This document shows positions 19,404 through 28,912 of a stretch of DNA of 64,000 bases, in pieces; the first letter of the stretch is position 1; each line of letters starts with the position of its first letter. Origin of the DNA: Halobacteriales archaeon QS_6_71_20 (lineage in GTDB: Archaea > Halobacteriota > Halobacteria > Halobacteriales > Haloferacaceae); NCBI GenBank assembly GCA_003020945.1, contig PXRU01000010.1, positions 62,001-126,000 of the forward strand, read 5' to 3'. A program made the position numbers and the translations under genes. The notes under the pieces are model-generated. The model saw nothing but the letters and a program-made list of their open reading frames with translations. It was not told where the DNA came from and made no database searches.

Positions 19404-20621
19404 CTATGCGAACGCGATCGAGTCGTCCGCGCCGGCGTCCTCGACCTGGGAGGTCTTCTCCCAGGCGCTGCGGAAGTCGGCCATCGTGATCTCCGTGCGG
19501 TCCTCGCGGATGGCGAACATCCCGGCCTCGGTGCAGACTGCCTTGATGTCCGCGCCGGAGGCGCCGCCCGTGAGCGCCGCCAGGTCGGCGAAGGACACGT
19601 CGTCGGCGACGTTCATGTCGCGGGTGTGGATCTCGAAGATGAGCTCGCGCCCCTCCGCCTTCGGCTCGGGCACCTCGATGAGGCGGTCGAAGCGGCCCGG
19701 GCGCAAGATTGCCGGGTCGAGCATGTCGAAGCGGTTCGTCGCCGCGATGATGCGGATCTCGCCGCGCTCGTCGAAGCCGTCCATCTCCGCGAGCAGCTGC
19801 ATCATCGTCCGCTGGACCTCGGCGTCGCCGGAGGTCTTCGAGTCCGTCCGCTTCGAGGCGATCGCGTCGATCTCGTCGATGAAGATGACCGCCGGCTCGT
19901 TCTCGCGGGCCACCTCGAACAGGTCCCGCACCAGCTTCGCGCCCTCGCCGATGAACTTGTGGACCAGCTCGGAGCCGGCCATCTTGATGAAGGTGGCGTC
20001 GGTCTCGTTGGCGACCGCCTTCGCCAGCATCGTCTTCCCCGTCCCGGGCGGGCCGTGCAACAGCACCCCGCTGGGCGGCTGGATGCCGACGTCGGTGAAC
20101 ATCTCGGGGTTCTTCATCGGCATCTCGACGGTCTCGCGCACCTCGTTCATCTGCTCGTCGAGGCCGCCGATGTCCGCGTAGGCGACCTCCGGGGAGTGCT
20201 CGACCTGCATGACGCGGGCGCGGACGTCGGTTTCCTTCTCCAGCTTCTTCACGACCGACAGGGAGTTGTTGACCGCGACGCGGTCGTCCGGCTCGAGGTC
20301 CTCGCGCATCCCCTCGGTGACCTCGGTGAGCGCCTCCTGGTTGTTGCCGTGCTGTTTGATCACGACGCCGTCGTCGGTCAGCTCCTGGACGGTGGCGACG
20401 AACAGCGGCGACTGCTTCAGCTTCTTGTTCTCGTGGGTCAGCCGCTCCAGCTTCTGCTGGTACTTGTTGTTCTCCGCGTTCGCGTCGAGGAGCTTGTCCC
20501 GCATCTCCTCGTTCTGGGACTCGAGAACCCCGAGGCGTTCCTGCAGCGCCTCGATCTTCTCCCCCTGCGACGTCGCGCCCTCCTCGTACGGGAGGTCGAC
20601 GTCCTCGACGGTATCAGTCAT
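19404..20621 (-). CDS. pan: Proteasome-activating nucleotidase (PAN)
   Basis: 405 residues from ATG 20621. The AAA+ ATPase unfolds substrates for the 20S proteasome. Order: N-terminal coiled coil (KIEALQERLGVLESQNEEM...), OB-type domain (SPLFVATVQELTDDGVV), Walker A GPPGTGKT, Walker B FIDEIDAI, sensor IIAATNR, arginine fingers in RPGRFDR, and a lid helix. The open frame extends upstream, but that part is Ser/Thr-rich shadow. The extreme C-terminus reads SIAFA, so the usual HbYX docking motif is A-F-A with Phe in place of Tyr. Divergent from a small winged-helix regulator. Confidence 0.95.
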   Translation of the reverse strand: MTDTVEDVDLPYEEGATSQGEKIEALQERLGVLESQNEEMRDKLLDANAENNKYQQKLERLTHENKKLKQSPLFVATVQELTDDGVVIKQHGNNQEALTEVTEGMREDLEPDDRVAVNNSLSVVKKLEKETDVRARVMQVEHSPEVAYADIGGLDEQMNEVRETVEMPMKNPEMFTDVGIQPPSGVLLHGPPGTGKTMLAKAVANETDATFIKMAGSELVHKFIGEGAKLVRDLFEVARENEPAVIFIDEIDAIASKRTDSKTSGDAEVQRTMMQLLAEMDGFDERGEIRIIAATNRFDMLDPAILRPGRFDRLIEVPEPKAEGRELIFEIHTRDMNVADDVSFADLAALTGGASGADIKAVCTEAGMFAIREDRTEITMADFRSAWEKTSQVEDAGADDSIAFA

Positions 20622-20713
20622 CGTCGAATATAGGGCGGTCGGTATCAAGAGACTTCGGGTCGTGGTGAACCCGCGGCGAGTGTGATTTCCCAGGGTAATA
20701 CATCGTATAGAAA

Positions 20714-20720
20714 CTATTAA
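20714..20720 (+). promoter_or_regulatory. TATA-like box of the small winged-helix gene
   Basis: CTATTAA within an A+T-rich island (20698-20722), about 31 nt before the ATG at 20749. Confidence 0.45.
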
Positions 20721-20748
20721 CGGCGGGCGTCCCGTTGACGCGAACACG

Positions 20749-21018
20749 ATGAGCGCATCCGACGCCGACCCCGTCCCAGAGGACGACACAGCCGCCGACG
20801 AGTGGGCCGCCGTCCGGGACCTCCCCCCGAGCGCGAAGCTCGTGGCGAAGGTGCTGGAGTACGAGGACACCCTGAGCCAGAGCGAACTCGCGGAGGAGAC
20901 GCTCCTGCCCGCGCGGACCGTCCGCTACGCCCTCTCCCGGCTGGAGGACGCCGACGTCGTCGACTCCCGCTTCTCGTTCACCGACGCGCGAAAGCGCCTC
21001 TACACGCTCGACCTGTAG
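20749..21018 (+). CDS. Small winged-helix (MarR/TrmB-like) regulator, copy 1
   Basis: 89 residues. After an acidic leader comes one winged-helix domain: LPPSAKLVAKVLEYEDTLSQ, recognition helix LLPARTVRYALSRLED, wing VVDSRFSFTDARKRLYTL. Nearly the same sequence occurs at 37646-37918, so the two are paralogues. No ligand domain is present, so it probably binds DNA as a dimer. Divergent from pan; control of pan is possible but only an inference. The 204 bp after it (21019-21222) show no gene. Confidence 0.88.
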   Translation: MSASDADPVPEDDTAADEWAAVRDLPPSAKLVAKVLEYEDTLSQSELAEETLLPARTVRYALSRLEDADVVDSRFSFTDARKRLYTLDL

Positions 21019-21222
21019 CGCCCGCCGACTCCCCCGTCCCCGGCGACGGCCCGACCCCGCCGCGCGCCTCGCTCTCGCCGCGCACCTCCGCCCCCGCCGC
21101 TGTCCCTTCGAGCGGTCCGACCCCGTATCTCGCTTCCGCCGGGCACTCGTTCGGGCCGGTCCACGTCGCCCGAACTTCCCGGCGTCTCTCGCCGACTGCC
21201 GCTCTCACCGCCGATCCCGACC

Positions 21223-22011
21223 TCATCCCGTCGCGTCCAGACCGACCTCGACGCCGTGGAGCAGGCCCGCGAGCGTCTCGATCCCGTCGATCAGTCGGGG
21301 GCTCGGCTGGTTCAGCAGCGAGTCGTCGACGACGTGGACCTCGGCGTCGAGCCCCCACCCCCGCTCCGCGACCGTCGTCGCGTCCGGACTCCGGTCGTCG
21401 CCACACCAGTGTAACACCACGTGGTCGAGGTCGGCCCGCCGGAGCGCCGCCGGGTCGACGGCCGCGGAGCGCTCGCCGGGCGCCACGAACGGACACCGCC
21501 CGCCCGCGGCGGCGACGGCGTCGGGCACCCAGTTGCCCGCGGCCATCGGGGGATCGCCCCACTCCTCGGCGTAAACGACGGGGCGCTCGTCGGCGTCGCC
21601 CGGCCCGTCCGGCGGCCCCGGCACCGCCCGGCGCACCCGCTCGACGCGCTCGCGACTCGCGCGCGCCAGGCGGGCGCCGGCGTCGGGGCGACCGACCGCC
21701 TCGCCGACGGAGCGCACGGCGGCGAACACCTCCGACAGCCGCGTCGGCTCCGTGTGCGCGACCGGGAGGTCGCGCTCGCGCAGCGCGCTCGCCGTCTCCC
21801 GCTGAAGGGGGTCGCAGGTCAACACGGCGTCGGGCTCCAGCGCCGCGACCGCGTCGAGGTCCGGGTTCGGCCAGCCGCCCAGCCTCGCCAGCCCGTCGTC
21901 CCGGGCGAGGTCGCAGGCGTGCGTCGCCCCCACGAGCAGGTCGGCCGCGCCGAGCGCGCGCAGCGTCGCGGTGGCGCTGGGCGCCAGCGACACGACCCGA
22001 ACGTTCACCAT
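21223..22011 (-). CDS. Cobalamin/siderophore-binding (BtuF-type) domain protein without signal peptide
   Basis: 262 residues from ATG 22011 (MVNVRVVSLAPSATATLRAL). The helical-backbone metal receptor fold is indicated by SLAPSATATLRALGAADLLVGAT, LGGWPNPDLDAVAALEPDAVLT and the late LNQPSPRLIDGIETLA. No signal peptide or lipobox is visible, so it acts in the cytoplasm or is a stand-alone corrinoid/metal-binding protein and not an ABC receptor. CCTTTTGT is centred 27 nt upstream. No transporter genes nearby. Confidence 0.85.
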   Translation of the reverse strand: MVNVRVVSLAPSATATLRALGAADLLVGATHACDLARDDGLARLGGWPNPDLDAVAALEPDAVLTCDPLQRETASALRERDLPVAHTEPTRLSEVFAAVRSVGEAVGRPDAGARLARASRERVERVRRAVPGPPDGPGDADERPVVYAEEWGDPPMAAGNWVPDAVAAAGGRCPFVAPGERSAAVDPAALRRADLDHVVLHWCGDDRSPDATTVAERGWGLDAEVHVVDDSLLNQPSPRLIDGIETLAGLLHGVEVGLDATG

Positions 22012-22106
22012 CGATCTCCCGTGGGAGCCACTCGCACAAAAGGCTCCCGTCATGCGATTCCCGGACCACGGGACGGCACCGCGTTCGCCCCCGCGACATC
22101 GCTTGA

Positions 22107-22114
22107 TTTATATA
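22107..22114 (+). promoter_or_regulatory. TATA box of the tfb gene
   Basis: TTTATATA, 75 nt before the ATG at 22189. This implies a leader of roughly 50 nt, unlike most genes here. The leader contains a T-rich stretch (GTTTTTCTCT) at 22151. Confidence 0.6.
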
Positions 22115-22188
22115 CCGATCGCTCGTCTCTCTTCCACAGAGTCACCCGGGGTTTTTCTCTCCCCATTCGGGCTCCCGCCCCCTACGCG

Positions 22189-23187
22189 ATGAGCGAGCAC
22201 ACACACACCCGTCGGCGATCCGGCGGCCGCGACCGACGCACAGCGCGCGAACAGCAGGACGAGACCGAGCAGGAGCGGACCGACGACGAGGGTCTGGTCT
22301 GTCCGGAGTGCAGCGGCAACGTCATCCGGGACGAGGAGCACGGCGAGGCGGTCTGTGCGGAGTGTGGGCTCGTCGTCGAGGAGGACTCCGTCGACCGCGG
22401 CCCGGAGTGGCGCGCGTTCGACGCCGCCGAGAAGGACCAGAAGTCCCGGGTCGGCGCCCCGACCACGAACACGATGCACGACAAGGGGCTGTCGACCAAC
22501 ATCGACTGGCGCGACCAAGACGCGTACGGTCGCTCGCTGGGCGCGCGCCAGCGCCAGAAGATGCGCCGCCTCCGCAAGTGGAACGAGCGGTTCCGCACGC
22601 GCGACTCCAAGGAGCGCAACCTCAAACAGGCGCTCGGCGAGATCGACCGCATGGCCTCCGCGCTGGGTCTCCCGGACAACGTCCGCGAGACCGCAAGCGT
22701 CATCTACCGCCGCGCGCTCGACGAGGACCTCCTGCCGGGCCGCTCCATCGAGGGCGTCTCCACGTCCTGCGTGTACGCCGCCGCCCGGATGGCGGGGGTC
22801 CCGCGCAGCCTCGACGAGATCGCGGAGGTCTCCCGGGTCGAGAAGGAGGAGGTCGCCCGCACGTACCGCTACGTCGTCCGCGAGCTGAAGCTGGAGGTCA
22901 AGCCCGCCGACCCCGAGCAGTACGTCCCCCGGTTCGCCTCCTCGCTGGAGCTCTCGGAGGAGTCTGAGCTGCGCGCGAAACAGCTGCTCCGCAACGCCAA
23001 GGAGAAGGGCGTCCACTCCGGCAAGTCGCCGGTCGGCCTCGCTGCCGCCGCCGTCTACGCCGCCGCGCTGCTCACCAACGAGAAGACGACGCAGGCGGCC
23101 GTCTCGGAGGTCGCCGACATCTCCGAGGTCACCATCCGCAACCGCTACCACGAGCTGCTGGAGGCCGAGGACGGCCTCGTCGCGTAG
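22189..23187 (+). CDS. tfb: Transcription initiation factor TFB
   Basis: 332 residues from ATG 22189. Archaeal TFIIB homologue that bridges TBP-DNA and RNA polymerase. Seen: Zn ribbon CPECSGNVIRDEEHGEAVCAECG, B-reader/linker WRAFDAAEKDQKSRVGAP, then two cyclin-like repeats (EIDRMASALGLPD... and ASSLELSEESELRA...) ending ISEVTIRNRYHELLE. Haloarchaea carry several TFBs; which one this is cannot be told. The long leader suggests regulation different from the leaderless neighbours. Confidence 0.95.
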   Translation: MSEHTHTRRRSGGRDRRTAREQQDETEQERTDDEGLVCPECSGNVIRDEEHGEAVCAECGLVVEEDSVDRGPEWRAFDAAEKDQKSRVGAPTTNTMHDKGLSTNIDWRDQDAYGRSLGARQRQKMRRLRKWNERFRTRDSKERNLKQALGEIDRMASALGLPDNVRETASVIYRRALDEDLLPGRSIEGVSTSCVYAAARMAGVPRSLDEIAEVSRVEKEEVARTYRYVVRELKLEVKPADPEQYVPRFASSLELSEESELRAKQLLRNAKEKGVHSGKSPVGLAAAAVYAAALLTNEKTTQAAVSEVADISEVTIRNRYHELLEAEDGLVA

Positions 23188-23240
23188 CCGACCCCGTCGC
23201 GACCACACACGGTTTTCCCCTCCGCCGTCGACCCCGGCGT

Positions 23241-23931
23241 ATGAGCGACGCGTCCCGTCTCGACCTCGACTCGTTCTCGCTCGCGGCCGCCACCGCCGAC
23301 CTCGCGGAGGAGCCGGCCGCACGCGAGCACGCCGACTGCCTGGAGTTCCGGATGGATCTGGCCGCGGAGCCGCTCGACGCGCTCGCCGACTACGACGGCA
23401 AGCTGCCGCTGCTCGTGACCAACCGGCCGCGCTGGGAGGGCGGCGACACCGCGCCGTACGGCCGGCTCGACGCGCTCGCGACGGCCGTCGAGCACGAGGC
23501 GGTCGCCGCCGTCGACGTAGAACTGGCGACGCTGCGCGGCCGGCCGGAGGGGACGAACGACGTCGACGCGGCCGGGCTGTTCGACCGCGCCCGCTCCCAC
23601 GACGCCGCGGTCGTCGCGTCGGTCCACGACTTCGACGGCACGCCCGCGCCGGCGACGCTGGATCGCCTGTTGCGCGCGGCCGCGGCCGCCGGCGACGTGG
23701 GGAAGCTGGCCGTCACCGCGCGCACGAGGGGGGACGCGCTGGCGCTGCTGTCGGCCACACATCGCGCGACGACCCGCGGCGACCGCGTCGCGACGACGGC
23801 GATGGGCGAGCACGGGAGCCACACGCGGGCGGTCGCGCCCGCCTACGGCTCCTGTAGCGGGACGCGGCCGCGACGGGGACGGCCGAGCAGCGACAGCCGA
23901 CACCCAAGCAGTGTCGACCGGCGGTCCGTAA
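23241..23931 (+). pseudogene. aroD: 3-dehydroquinate dehydratase type I with disrupted C-terminus
   Basis: ATG 23241. Type I dehydroquinase fold with catalytic His in VHDFDGT and Schiff-base Lys in GKLAVTAR, then HTRAVAPAYGS near 23847. From there the ATG frame becomes Arg/Ser-rich (open to 24020), while the +1 frame reads APV...AATADTQAVST and stops at 23931, recalling the family's APV...ATAPGQ end. So a frame lesion appears to lie at about 23848-23853, removing the conserved Gln loop from the in-frame product. Sequencing error is the alternative. GGTTTTCC is at leaderless spacing upstream. It would act after 3-dehydroquinate synthase II encoded convergently nearby. Confidence 0.7.
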
Positions 23932-24055
23932 CGAGACCGCCGACTCGGTCGACGCCGACGGCTCGGCCGGGCGCAGACGGACGACTGTCGCGGGGCAGAC
24001 GGCCGTCTGACGGCGTGTGAGAAGCTTCTTGTCCGTCGATCCGGTTCGTGCGGGC

Positions 24056-24433
24056 ATGCAACGACGCCCCGTGCTCGCGGCGGCGCTGGCGCTCGTGCCC
24101 GCGCTCGGGCACGCCTACCTCCGCCGCTGGAGTCGAGCGGTCGCGTGGCTCGCGCTCATGACCGGATCGGCGCTCGTGTTCGCCGGCCTGTTCGGCGTCG
24201 GCGTCGTGAACGCCGCCGCGCCGGGGGTCGCCCCGGCGTGGCTGCCGACCGGCGTCCGGCTCGTCGTGCCGCTGGCCGTCGTGGTCGCGCTGTCGGCCGT
24301 CGACGCGTACGTGCTCGCCCGGCGGGACGCGCGCGTCGGCGGGGTGACCTGTCCCCGCTGCGGGCGGGAGGTCGACCTCTCGCTCGACTTCTGTTGGTAC
24401 TGCTCGGTGGAGTTCGAGATCGTCGAGCGATAG
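24056..24433 (+). CDS. Membrane protein with C-terminal zinc ribbon
   Basis: 125 residues from ATG 24056. Three likely membrane helices (LAAALALVPALGHAYL, WLALMTGSALVFAGLFGVGVV, LVVPLAVVVALSAVDAYVL) followed by a zinc ribbon CPRCGREVDLSLDFCWYC. Such double-Cys ribbons on small haloarchaeal membrane proteins have no assigned function. GCTTCTTG lies about 28 nt before the ATG. Confidence 0.75.
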   Translation: MQRRPVLAAALALVPALGHAYLRRWSRAVAWLALMTGSALVFAGLFGVGVVNAAAPGVAPAWLPTGVRLVVPLAVVVALSAVDAYVLARRDARVGGVTCPRCGREVDLSLDFCWYCSVEFEIVER

Positions 24434-24516
24434 GCCGGGCGGCGGCGACGCGGCCCTCGAACGCGTCGGGAGCCGCGACGGGCGCTCCCTGCCGGCGACC
24501 GACTCCGCGACGGGCG

Positions 24517-25722
24517 CTACTTCTCGATGATCGACTCCTCGACGGCCTCGCCGAAGTGGCGGGCGACGTCCTCGTAGCGGACGAGCACCTTGTCGCCCGC
24601 GGCCAGGTCCGTCACGGCCGTCCGGCCGTCCGCGGTGGCGACTTTCACCGTCTCGGCGTTCTGGATGAGCGTCTCGATCCGGTCGGTGCCGCCCTCCGTC
24701 GTCTCGATCTCCGCCTCCAGCCGGAACATCGGGCGCTTCTCGATTTTCACGCGGCCGACGACGGCCTCGCGGGTGTGGCCCTCCGTGTCGACCACCTGCA
24801 CCTCGTCGCCCGAGCCCAGCTCCGAGAGGTACTTCGTGTCGCCGTCGGGGGTGCGGACGTACGCGTGGACCGCGCCGGCGTTCACCCTGAACGGGCGGGA
24901 GGCGACGTACGGCGAGTCGGCCGTCTCCGCGTGGACGAAGAACAGCCCCCGGGACATCGACCCCACGAGCATCCCCTCGTCGTGGTCCATGATCGACCCC
25001 GTGTCGACGCAGACGCGGTCGGCGGAGCCGGTGCGCTCGACGGCGGTCACGGTCGCGGTCGTCAGCTCCAGCTGCTCGCGGTCGGCCTCGTCGCGAACCT
25101 CCACCGTCCGCCGGATCTCGTCGGCGTCGTCCGTGTCGAGGAGGACGCCCTCGGCGCCGAGTTCCAGCGTCTCGAAGGCCGTGCGGGCCTCCTCGGCGGT
25201 CGTCGCGCCCGCGATGAGCATCGTCTCCTCGCCGATGCGGGCGATGAGGTTCTCCAGCGGGATGATCGACCAGTTCTCGTCGGCGACGATGACGAACTCC
25301 GCGTCGCGGGCGGCCGTCTCCGCGAACGACTCGTACTCCTCGTCGAAGATCCGGACGTACGCCCCCTGCGCGCGGTTGTCGCCGCGCCGCAGCGTCGACA
25401 GGTCCGCCGACCCCGACAGCTCCGAGGGCATCTCGACGGTGCCGTCGCCCTCGCCGTCCTTGCCGACGATGTAGGCGTCCGCGACGGCGTCGTCGCCCCC
25501 GCCCTCGCCGGTCTCCGCGTCGTCGATCACGTCCACGTCGGCGTCCGAGCGGAACGCCGCGACGTTCACGTCGCCCAGTTCCCGGACCCGCCCCACGTCG
25601 CGCTCGTCGACGAGCACCCAGTCGACGCCCGCCTCCAGCCCCGCCGTGATCCGTCGCCGCCGCGTCTCCCAGTCGCCGACGCCGTCGTCGGCGCGCACCC
25701 AGACGCTCCGCGTTCGTGCCAT
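24517..25722 (-). CDS. aroB': 3-dehydroquinate synthase II
   Basis: 401 residues from ATG 25722 (MARTRSVWVRAD). Archaeal enzyme that converts ADTH to 3-dehydroquinate by NAD-dependent oxidative deamination and cyclisation, replacing AroB. Seen: ADAYIVGKDGEGDGTVEMP, EFVIVADENWSIIPLENLIA, GAEGVLLDTDD, VCVDTGSIMDHDEGMLVGS, and the C-terminal AGDKVLVRYEDVARHFG. Lies downstream of the ADTH synthase gene on the same strand with a 192 bp gap, so it may have its own weak promoter (ACTTGAAG near 25749). Confidence 0.93.
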   Translation of the reverse strand: MARTRSVWVRADDGVGDWETRRRRITAGLEAGVDWVLVDERDVGRVRELGDVNVAAFRSDADVDVIDDAETGEGGGDDAVADAYIVGKDGEGDGTVEMPSELSGSADLSTLRRGDNRAQGAYVRIFDEEYESFAETAARDAEFVIVADENWSIIPLENLIARIGEETMLIAGATTAEEARTAFETLELGAEGVLLDTDDADEIRRTVEVRDEADREQLELTTATVTAVERTGSADRVCVDTGSIMDHDEGMLVGSMSRGLFFVHAETADSPYVASRPFRVNAGAVHAYVRTPDGDTKYLSELGSGDEVQVVDTEGHTREAVVGRVKIEKRPMFRLEAEIETTEGGTDRIETLIQNAETVKVATADGRTAVTDLAAGDKVLVRYEDVARHFGEAVEESIIEK

Positions 25723-25914
25723 TACCGGTCGCACACCCGGACGCCGCTTCAAGTTGGCGAATACGGCGACTCCGCGGCGACGCCGTCCGTCGGCCGTGTC
25801 GCCGCACGATCCCGACGGCTCGCCCGTCACGTTCCCGGCCGAACCGACCGTGTGGACGACCGGCGGTCCGCGGCCGCGGGAGACGGCGGGTGAAGCCGGG
25901 GGACGTGACGGCGT

Positions 25915-26712
25915 CTACAGCCCCGACGCCGTCAGCGCGTCCTCGGCGTCGGCGTCCTCGTGGACGACGCCCGACACCGCCCGCGTCATCGCCTCGGGGT
26001 CGTCGTGCTGGAAGATGGTGCGACCCATCGAGACGCCGGCGGCGCCGGCGTCCATCGCGCCGCGGACGTTCTCAAGCGTCTCCAGGTCGCTCACGGGCGA
26101 GCCGCCGGCGATGATCACCGGGAGCCGCGTCGACGCACAGACGTGCTCGAAGCTCGCCGCGTCGCCGGAGTACGCCGTCTTCACGAGGTCGGCGCCGCAC
26201 TCCTCGGCGAGCCGGACGGCGTGACCGAGGAACTCGGCGTCGTGTTCGGGGTCCTCCCCCTCCAGGTTCGCGCCGCGGGCGTACGCCATCGCCAGCACCG
26301 GGACGCCGTAGTCGGCGGCCTCCTCACACAGCTCCGCGAGGAAGGTCATCTGGTCGGGCTCGTGGTCGGAGCCGACGTTGATGTGCATCGAGACGGCGTC
26401 GGCGCCAGCGCGGATCGCGCCCTTCACCGTCCCGGTGCGGCGCTTGTCGTTCGTGTCCGGGCCGACCGACGTCGAGGCGTTGAGGTGGACGACGTAGCCC
26501 GCGCCGTTGGCGTTGTCGTGGACGCGCGGCGCGATCCCCTTCTGCGTGAGCACCGCGTCGGCGCCACCCCGCGTGACGGCGTCGATGGTGCCCTCGATGT
26601 TCTTCAGTCCCTCGACCGCGCCCAGGGTGATCCCGTGGTCCATCGGGACCATGAGGATCCGGTCGTCCGTGGAGATGCGATCGAGTCGTGCGGCGAGTCC
26701 GGCGTGCTCCAT
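25915..26712 (-). CDS. aroA': 2-amino-3,7-dideoxy-D-threo-hept-6-ulosonate (ADTH) synthase
   Basis: 265 residues. Class I aldolase (DeoC/FbaB family) that starts the archaeal shikimate route from aspartate semialdehyde and a deoxyketose phosphate. Seen: MVPMDHGITLGAVEGL, SMHINVGSDHE, VLAMAYARGANL, and Schiff-base Lys in ADLVKTAYSGD, then IIAGGSP and GAAGVSMGRTIFQ for phosphate binding. A fructose-bisphosphate aldolase role is possible from fold alone, but the neighbouring 3-dehydroquinate synthase II and trp genes favour ADTH synthase. It follows trpA by 44 bp and has an ATTTAG box near -27. Confidence 0.9.
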   Translation of the reverse strand: MEHAGLAARLDRISTDDRILMVPMDHGITLGAVEGLKNIEGTIDAVTRGGADAVLTQKGIAPRVHDNANGAGYVVHLNASTSVGPDTNDKRRTGTVKGAIRAGADAVSMHINVGSDHEPDQMTFLAELCEEAADYGVPVLAMAYARGANLEGEDPEHDAEFLGHAVRLAEECGADLVKTAYSGDAASFEHVCASTRLPVIIAGGSPVSDLETLENVRGAMDAGAAGVSMGRTIFQHDDPEAMTRAVSGVVHEDADAEDALTASGL

Positions 26713-26756
26713 TGGTGTGGTATGGCGTGATCGGGCCTAAATGGCTTGCGAACGGC

Positions 26757-27614
26757 TCAGTCCGAAGTACCTTCGGGTGTCGGCGTCCGTCGCCCGTACC
26801 CCTCCAGGGCTCCCCGCTTCAGCTCCCGCGCCTTCGCTTCGAGGCGGTCGGTGGTCGTCCCGGTCGCCTCGCCCGTCTCGTGGCCGTCCGCCACGACCTC
26901 GACGAGCGCGGAGCCGACGATGACGCCGTCGGCGCCCGCCTCGACGACGGTCGCGGCCTGCTCGTCGGAGGCGATGCCGAAGCCCACCGCCTTCGGCAGG
27001 TCGACGCCCGAGAGCCGCGCCAGCGACTCGGCGGTCCGGTCGGACACCGACGAGGACGCGCCGGTGACGCCCAGCCGCGCCTGCACGTAGATGTACCCCG
27101 AGGAGACGTCCACCAGCGTCTCCAGCCGCTGTTCGTCGGTCGTCGGCGCGACGATGGAGACGAAGTCGAGGCCGAACTCGTCGCAGGCCGCCCGCAGCGG
27201 TCCCGCCTCCTCGGCGGGGAGGTCCGGCACGACGAACCCCGAGACGCCGACCTCCGCGGCCCGCTCCACGAACGGGCGCGGACCGGCCTCGGATCCGAAC
27301 TGGTAGATCAGGTTGTAGTACGTCATGCACACGAGCGGCACGTCCACGTCGACCTCCCGGACGAACTCGAAGAACCGGGCGGGCGTCATGCCGGCCTCCA
27401 GCGCGCGCACGACGGCGTTCTGGATCGTCGGCCCCTCCGCGATCGGCTCGGAGAAGGGGAGTCCGAGTTCGATCACGTCGGCGCCGCCGCGCTCCAGCGC
27501 CTCGACGTACGCCAGCGACGACTCGTAGTCGGGGTCGCCGACCGCGAGGTACGGGACGAATGCGGGCTCGTCCGCGAACGCCGCGTCGACCGCGCTCCGG
27601 GCGCCGTCGCTCAT
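26757..27614 (-). CDS. trpA: Tryptophan synthase alpha subunit
   Basis: 285 residues. TIM-barrel lyase that releases indole from indole-3-glycerol phosphate and channels it to TrpB. Catalytic Glu in [15 protein letters not shown], Asp in [12 protein letters not shown], phosphate loop [10 protein letters not shown] and [12 protein letters not shown]. Its ATG overlaps the trpB stop by four bases (ATGA), so the pair is translationally coupled. Confidence 0.96.
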   Translation of the reverse strand: MSDGARSAVDAAFADEPAFVPYLAVGDPDYESSLAYVEALERGGADVIELGLPFSEPIAEGPTIQNAVVRALEAGMTPARFFEFVREVDVDVPLVCMTYYNLIYQFGSEAGPRPFVERAAEVGVSGFVVPDLPAEEAGPLRAACDEFGLDFVSIVAPTTDEQRLETLVDVSSGYIYVQARLGVTGASSSVSDRTAESLARLSGVDLPKAVGFGIASDEQAATVVEAGADGVIVGSALVEVVADGHETGEATGTTTDRLEAKARELKRGALEGYGRRTPTPEGTSD

Positions 27615-28912
27615 CGTAGCTCTCCCTCGAACATCGACATGTCCGGGGCGTTCGGGACGTCGCGCTGTGCCGTCTCCTCGATCGCGGTGTCGAGATCCTT
27701 GTCGCCGCGCCCGGAGACGTTGACCACGGTCACCTCCCCCAGCTCCTCGTGGTGCTCGTGGAGGTAGCCGAACGCGTGGGCCGTCTCCAGCGCCGGGATG
27801 ATCCCCTCCTCCTGGGAGAGGCGGTGGAACCCCTCGAGCGCCGTGTCGTCGTCGACGTTGACCGGCGTGACGCGCCCCTCGTCGACGAGGTGGGCCAGCT
27901 CCGGCCCGACGCCGGCGTAGTCCAGCCCGGAGGAGACGGAGTGGCTCTCGACGATCTGGCCGTCGCCGTCCTGCAGGAGCTTCGTGCGCGCCCCGTGGAG
28001 GACGCCCTCGCTCCCCGTCGACAGCGACGCGGAGTTGGGGGCGACCCCCTCCGCCTCGTCGACGGCCAGCGAGGAACCGCCCGCCTCCACGGCCAGCAGG
28101 TCGACGCCCCCATCGTCGACGAAGTTGTGGAACGTACCCATCGTGTTCGAGCCGCCGCCCGCACAGGCGATCACCGAGTCCGGCAGCCGACCGATCCGCT
28201 CCAGCGACTGGCGGCGCGCCTCCTCGGAGATGACCGACTGGAAGTCCCGCACCATCCGCGGGAACGGGTGGGGGCCGACGACGCTCCCGATGACGTAGTG
28301 GGTGTCCTCCACGTTCGTCGCCCAGTCGCGCATCGTCTCGGAGATGGCCTCCTTCAGCGTCCCCCGACCCGTGGTCACGGGGACGACCGCCGAGCCGTTG
28401 ATCTTCATCCGGAACACGTTGGGACGCTGACGGTTGATGTCGCGCTCGCCCATGTACACCTCACAGGGCATGTCGAGGTGGGCCGCGGCCATCGCGGTCG
28501 CGGTGCCGTGCTGGCCGGCGCCCGTCTCCGCGATGATGCGCTCCTTCCCCATGTACTTCGCGAGCAACACCTGCCCGAGCGCGTTGTTCAGCTTGTGTGC
28601 GCCGCCGTGAAGCAGGTCCTCGCGCTTTAGGTACACCTCGGTGTCGTACCGCCGCGAGAGCCGGTCGGCTCGCTGCAGCGGCGTCGGCCGCCCGCCGAAC
28701 TCGCGGATGCGCCGGCGGAACTCGTCCATGAACCCGTCCTCGTTGCCGAGGACGTACCGCTCGTAGGCGTCGGTCAGCTCCCCGATGGCCGGCATCAGCG
28801 CCTCGGGGACGTACTGGCCGCCGTACCGGCCGAACTTCCCGTCGCCCGCGTCGCCCCGCCCGGGGTCGCCGCCCGTCGTCTCGGCGTCGCTCCGCTCGCC
28901 CTCGCTACTCAT
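27611..28912 (-). CDS. trpB: Tryptophan synthase beta subunit
   Basis: 433 residues with an acidic Glu/Asp/Gly N-terminal extension of about 25. PLP enzyme that joins indole and serine. Seen: [17 protein letters not shown]-Lys in [37 protein letters not shown] phosphate loop and [11 protein letters not shown]. TrpB1-type length. Overlaps trpA and trpC by four bases at each end (middle gene of trpCBA). Confidence 0.97.
   Translation of the reverse strand: MSSEGERSDAETTGGDPGRGDAGDGKFGRYGGQYVPEALMPAIGELTDAYERYVLGNEDGFMDEFRRRIREFGGRPTPLQRADRLSRRYDTEVYLKREDLLHGGAHKLNNALGQVLLAKYMGKERIIAETGAGQHGTATAMAAAHLDMPCEVYMGERDINRQRPNVFRMKINGSAVVPVTTGRGTLKEAISETMRDWATNVEDTHYVIGSVVGPHPFPRMVRDFQSVISEEARRQSLERIGRLPDSVIACAGGGSNTMGTFHNFVDDGGVDLLAVEAGGSSLAVDEAEGVAPNSASLSTGSEGVLHGARTKLLQDGDGQIVESHSVSSGLDYAGVGPELAHLVDEGRVTPVNVDDDTALEGFHRLSQEEGIIPALETAHAFGYLHEHHEELGEVTVVNVSGRGDKDLDTAIEETAQRDVPNAPDMSMFEGELR

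Noticed and set aside
20622-20748. tRNA or small RNA in the pan/winged-helix divergent region
   Set aside because: A+T-rich promoter sequence only; no cloverleaf or stable stem seen.
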